Positions 5,803 through 6,272 of a stretch of DNA of 6,272 bases are shown piece by piece. Within the stretch, counting starts at the first letter, position 1; each line of letters begins with the position of its first letter. This DNA is from CAZKTS01 sp964555735. GTDB taxonomy: Bacteria; Actinomycetota; Acidimicrobiia; IMCC26256; PALSA-555. Both the position numbers and the translations under genes were made by a program. The notes beneath the pieces are model-generated. The model was not told the origin of the DNA. It made no database searches and was given only the letters and a program-made list of their open reading frames with translations. The DNA lies in NCBI GenBank assembly GCA_964555735.1, contig CAZKTS010000123.1, positions 1 through 6,272 of the forward strand, given 5' to 3'.

Positions 5803-6272
5803 TCAGACGGCGTGGAGGTGTCGGTCGTGGATCTCGGACGCGGCACGGATGCCGGACTCGATCGCGCCCTGGATCCACGCGTGGGCGAGCGACGCGTGCT
5901 CCCCGGCGAAGTGGATCCGTCCCTCGGGTGCGCAGATCGCCTCGAAGAGGAGGGTTTGCTGGCCGGGGTCGAAGAGGGCGAACGCGCCGCCCGCGAACTC
6001 GTCGTCGTGCCACATCTTCGATGCGCCCACCTCGAACTCCTCGACCGCCTGCGGGTGCAGACGCGAGACGTCCTCGAGCGCCTGCGCGCACCGATCGTCC
6101 GGGGACAGCGAGCCCCACCGTTGCGCGTCTTCACCCCACGTGTAGCTCGCGAGCACGACGCCGCGACCGGTGTCGCGGCCGTGGTCCGGGTAGTAGACGT
6201 TGCGCACCGCGAGGTCCGTGACGCTGCCCCCGCCCACGATGCCCTCGTCCTCCTCCCAGAACCGCCGCCGGA
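5803..6272 (-). CDS. Flavin amine oxidase / L-amino-acid oxidase, C-terminal part (gene continues past the window edge)
   Basis: The frame is open from the right edge to a TGA at 5805-5803 and gives 155 residues of a flavin-containing amine oxidase; the N-terminal Rossmann FAD domain lies outside the window. The visible part starts RRFWEEDEGIVGGGSVTDL, continues with NVYYPDH and VVLASYTWGEDAQRW, and ends with the C-terminal FAD-binding signature IHFAGEHASLAHAWIQGAIE about 37 residues from the stop. These are the usual landmarks of monoamine oxidase and L-amino-acid oxidase proteins, which oxidise amines or amino acids with O2 to give H2O2. The GTG at 6237 is internal, because conserved family sequence lies upstream of it. 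Substrate and any secretion signal cannot be judged from this fragment. The secreted-protein gene follows after 65 bases on the same strand. Confidence 0.88.
   Translation of the reverse strand, partial: RRRFWEEDEGIVGGGSVTDLAVRNVYYPDHGRDTGRGVVLASYTWGEDAQRWGSLSPDDRCAQALEDVSRLHPQAVEEFEVGASKMWHDDEFAGGAFALFDPGQQTLLFEAICAPEGRIHFAGEHASLAHAWIQGAIESGIRAASEIHDRHLHAV

Noticed and set aside
5788..5803. Possible terminator ACCGG-N6-CCGGT at the amine oxidase stop
   Set aside because: Arms are only 5 bases with no T-run and overlap the stop codon; it is too weak to call.
4889..6145. 418-residue + strand open frame opposite the secreted-protein and amine oxidase genes
   Set aside because: It spans two real - strand genes and their spacer, has an Arg/Val/Glu-rich shadow composition and no recognisable domain.

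Overview
The window comes from a very GC-rich bacterium with actinobacterial-style genes: GTG starts, tightly packed genes, an acyl-CoA dehydrogenase gene pair of the kind common in actinobacterial lipid and steroid catabolism, and a probable leaderless transcript. An actinomycete-like lineage such as Acidimicrobiia would fit, but the lineage is inferred from style and not from a marker gene.

Layout on the + strand: the tail of an unrecognised gene (1-171) is followed after 4 bases by a two-gene acyl-CoA dehydrogenase set (176-1351 and 1348-2346, sharing ATGA). The larger protein carries the flavin/substrate loop and a probable catalytic Glu. The smaller one lacks that loop but carries the FAD-binding Arg and the QVHGGIG motif, so the two look like subunits of one heteromeric enzyme. 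After a 46-base AT-rich spacer with a candidate leaderless promoter and a small inverted repeat comes a two-gene module: an XRE helix-turn-helix protein (2393-2740) and a small MNT-type nucleotidyltransferase (2742-3254). This resembles a toxin-antitoxin or defence pair.

Layout on the - strand, read right to left: the C-terminal part of a flavin amine oxidase or L-amino-acid oxidase (6272 to 5803), a secreted six-cysteine protein of unknown function (5737 to 4796), and a class I acyl-CoA synthetase (4774 to 3251). The synthetase and the nucleotidyltransferase converge and share the palindrome CTAG, which supplies the stop codon on both strands.

Functionally, the CoA ligase and the dehydrogenase pair could activate and then alpha,beta-desaturate the same carboxylic acid (fatty acid or steroid side chain). 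This is inferred from proximity and family only. The XRE/nucleotidyltransferase pair sits between them and has AT-richer upstream DNA and a somewhat different codon choice, which suggests it is a later arrival. I found no RNA gene, insertion sequence or CRISPR array, and no gene-free stretch over 65 bases. The items most worth following are the XRE-nucleotidyltransferase pair and the secreted two-part protein; neither is proven to be a new system.
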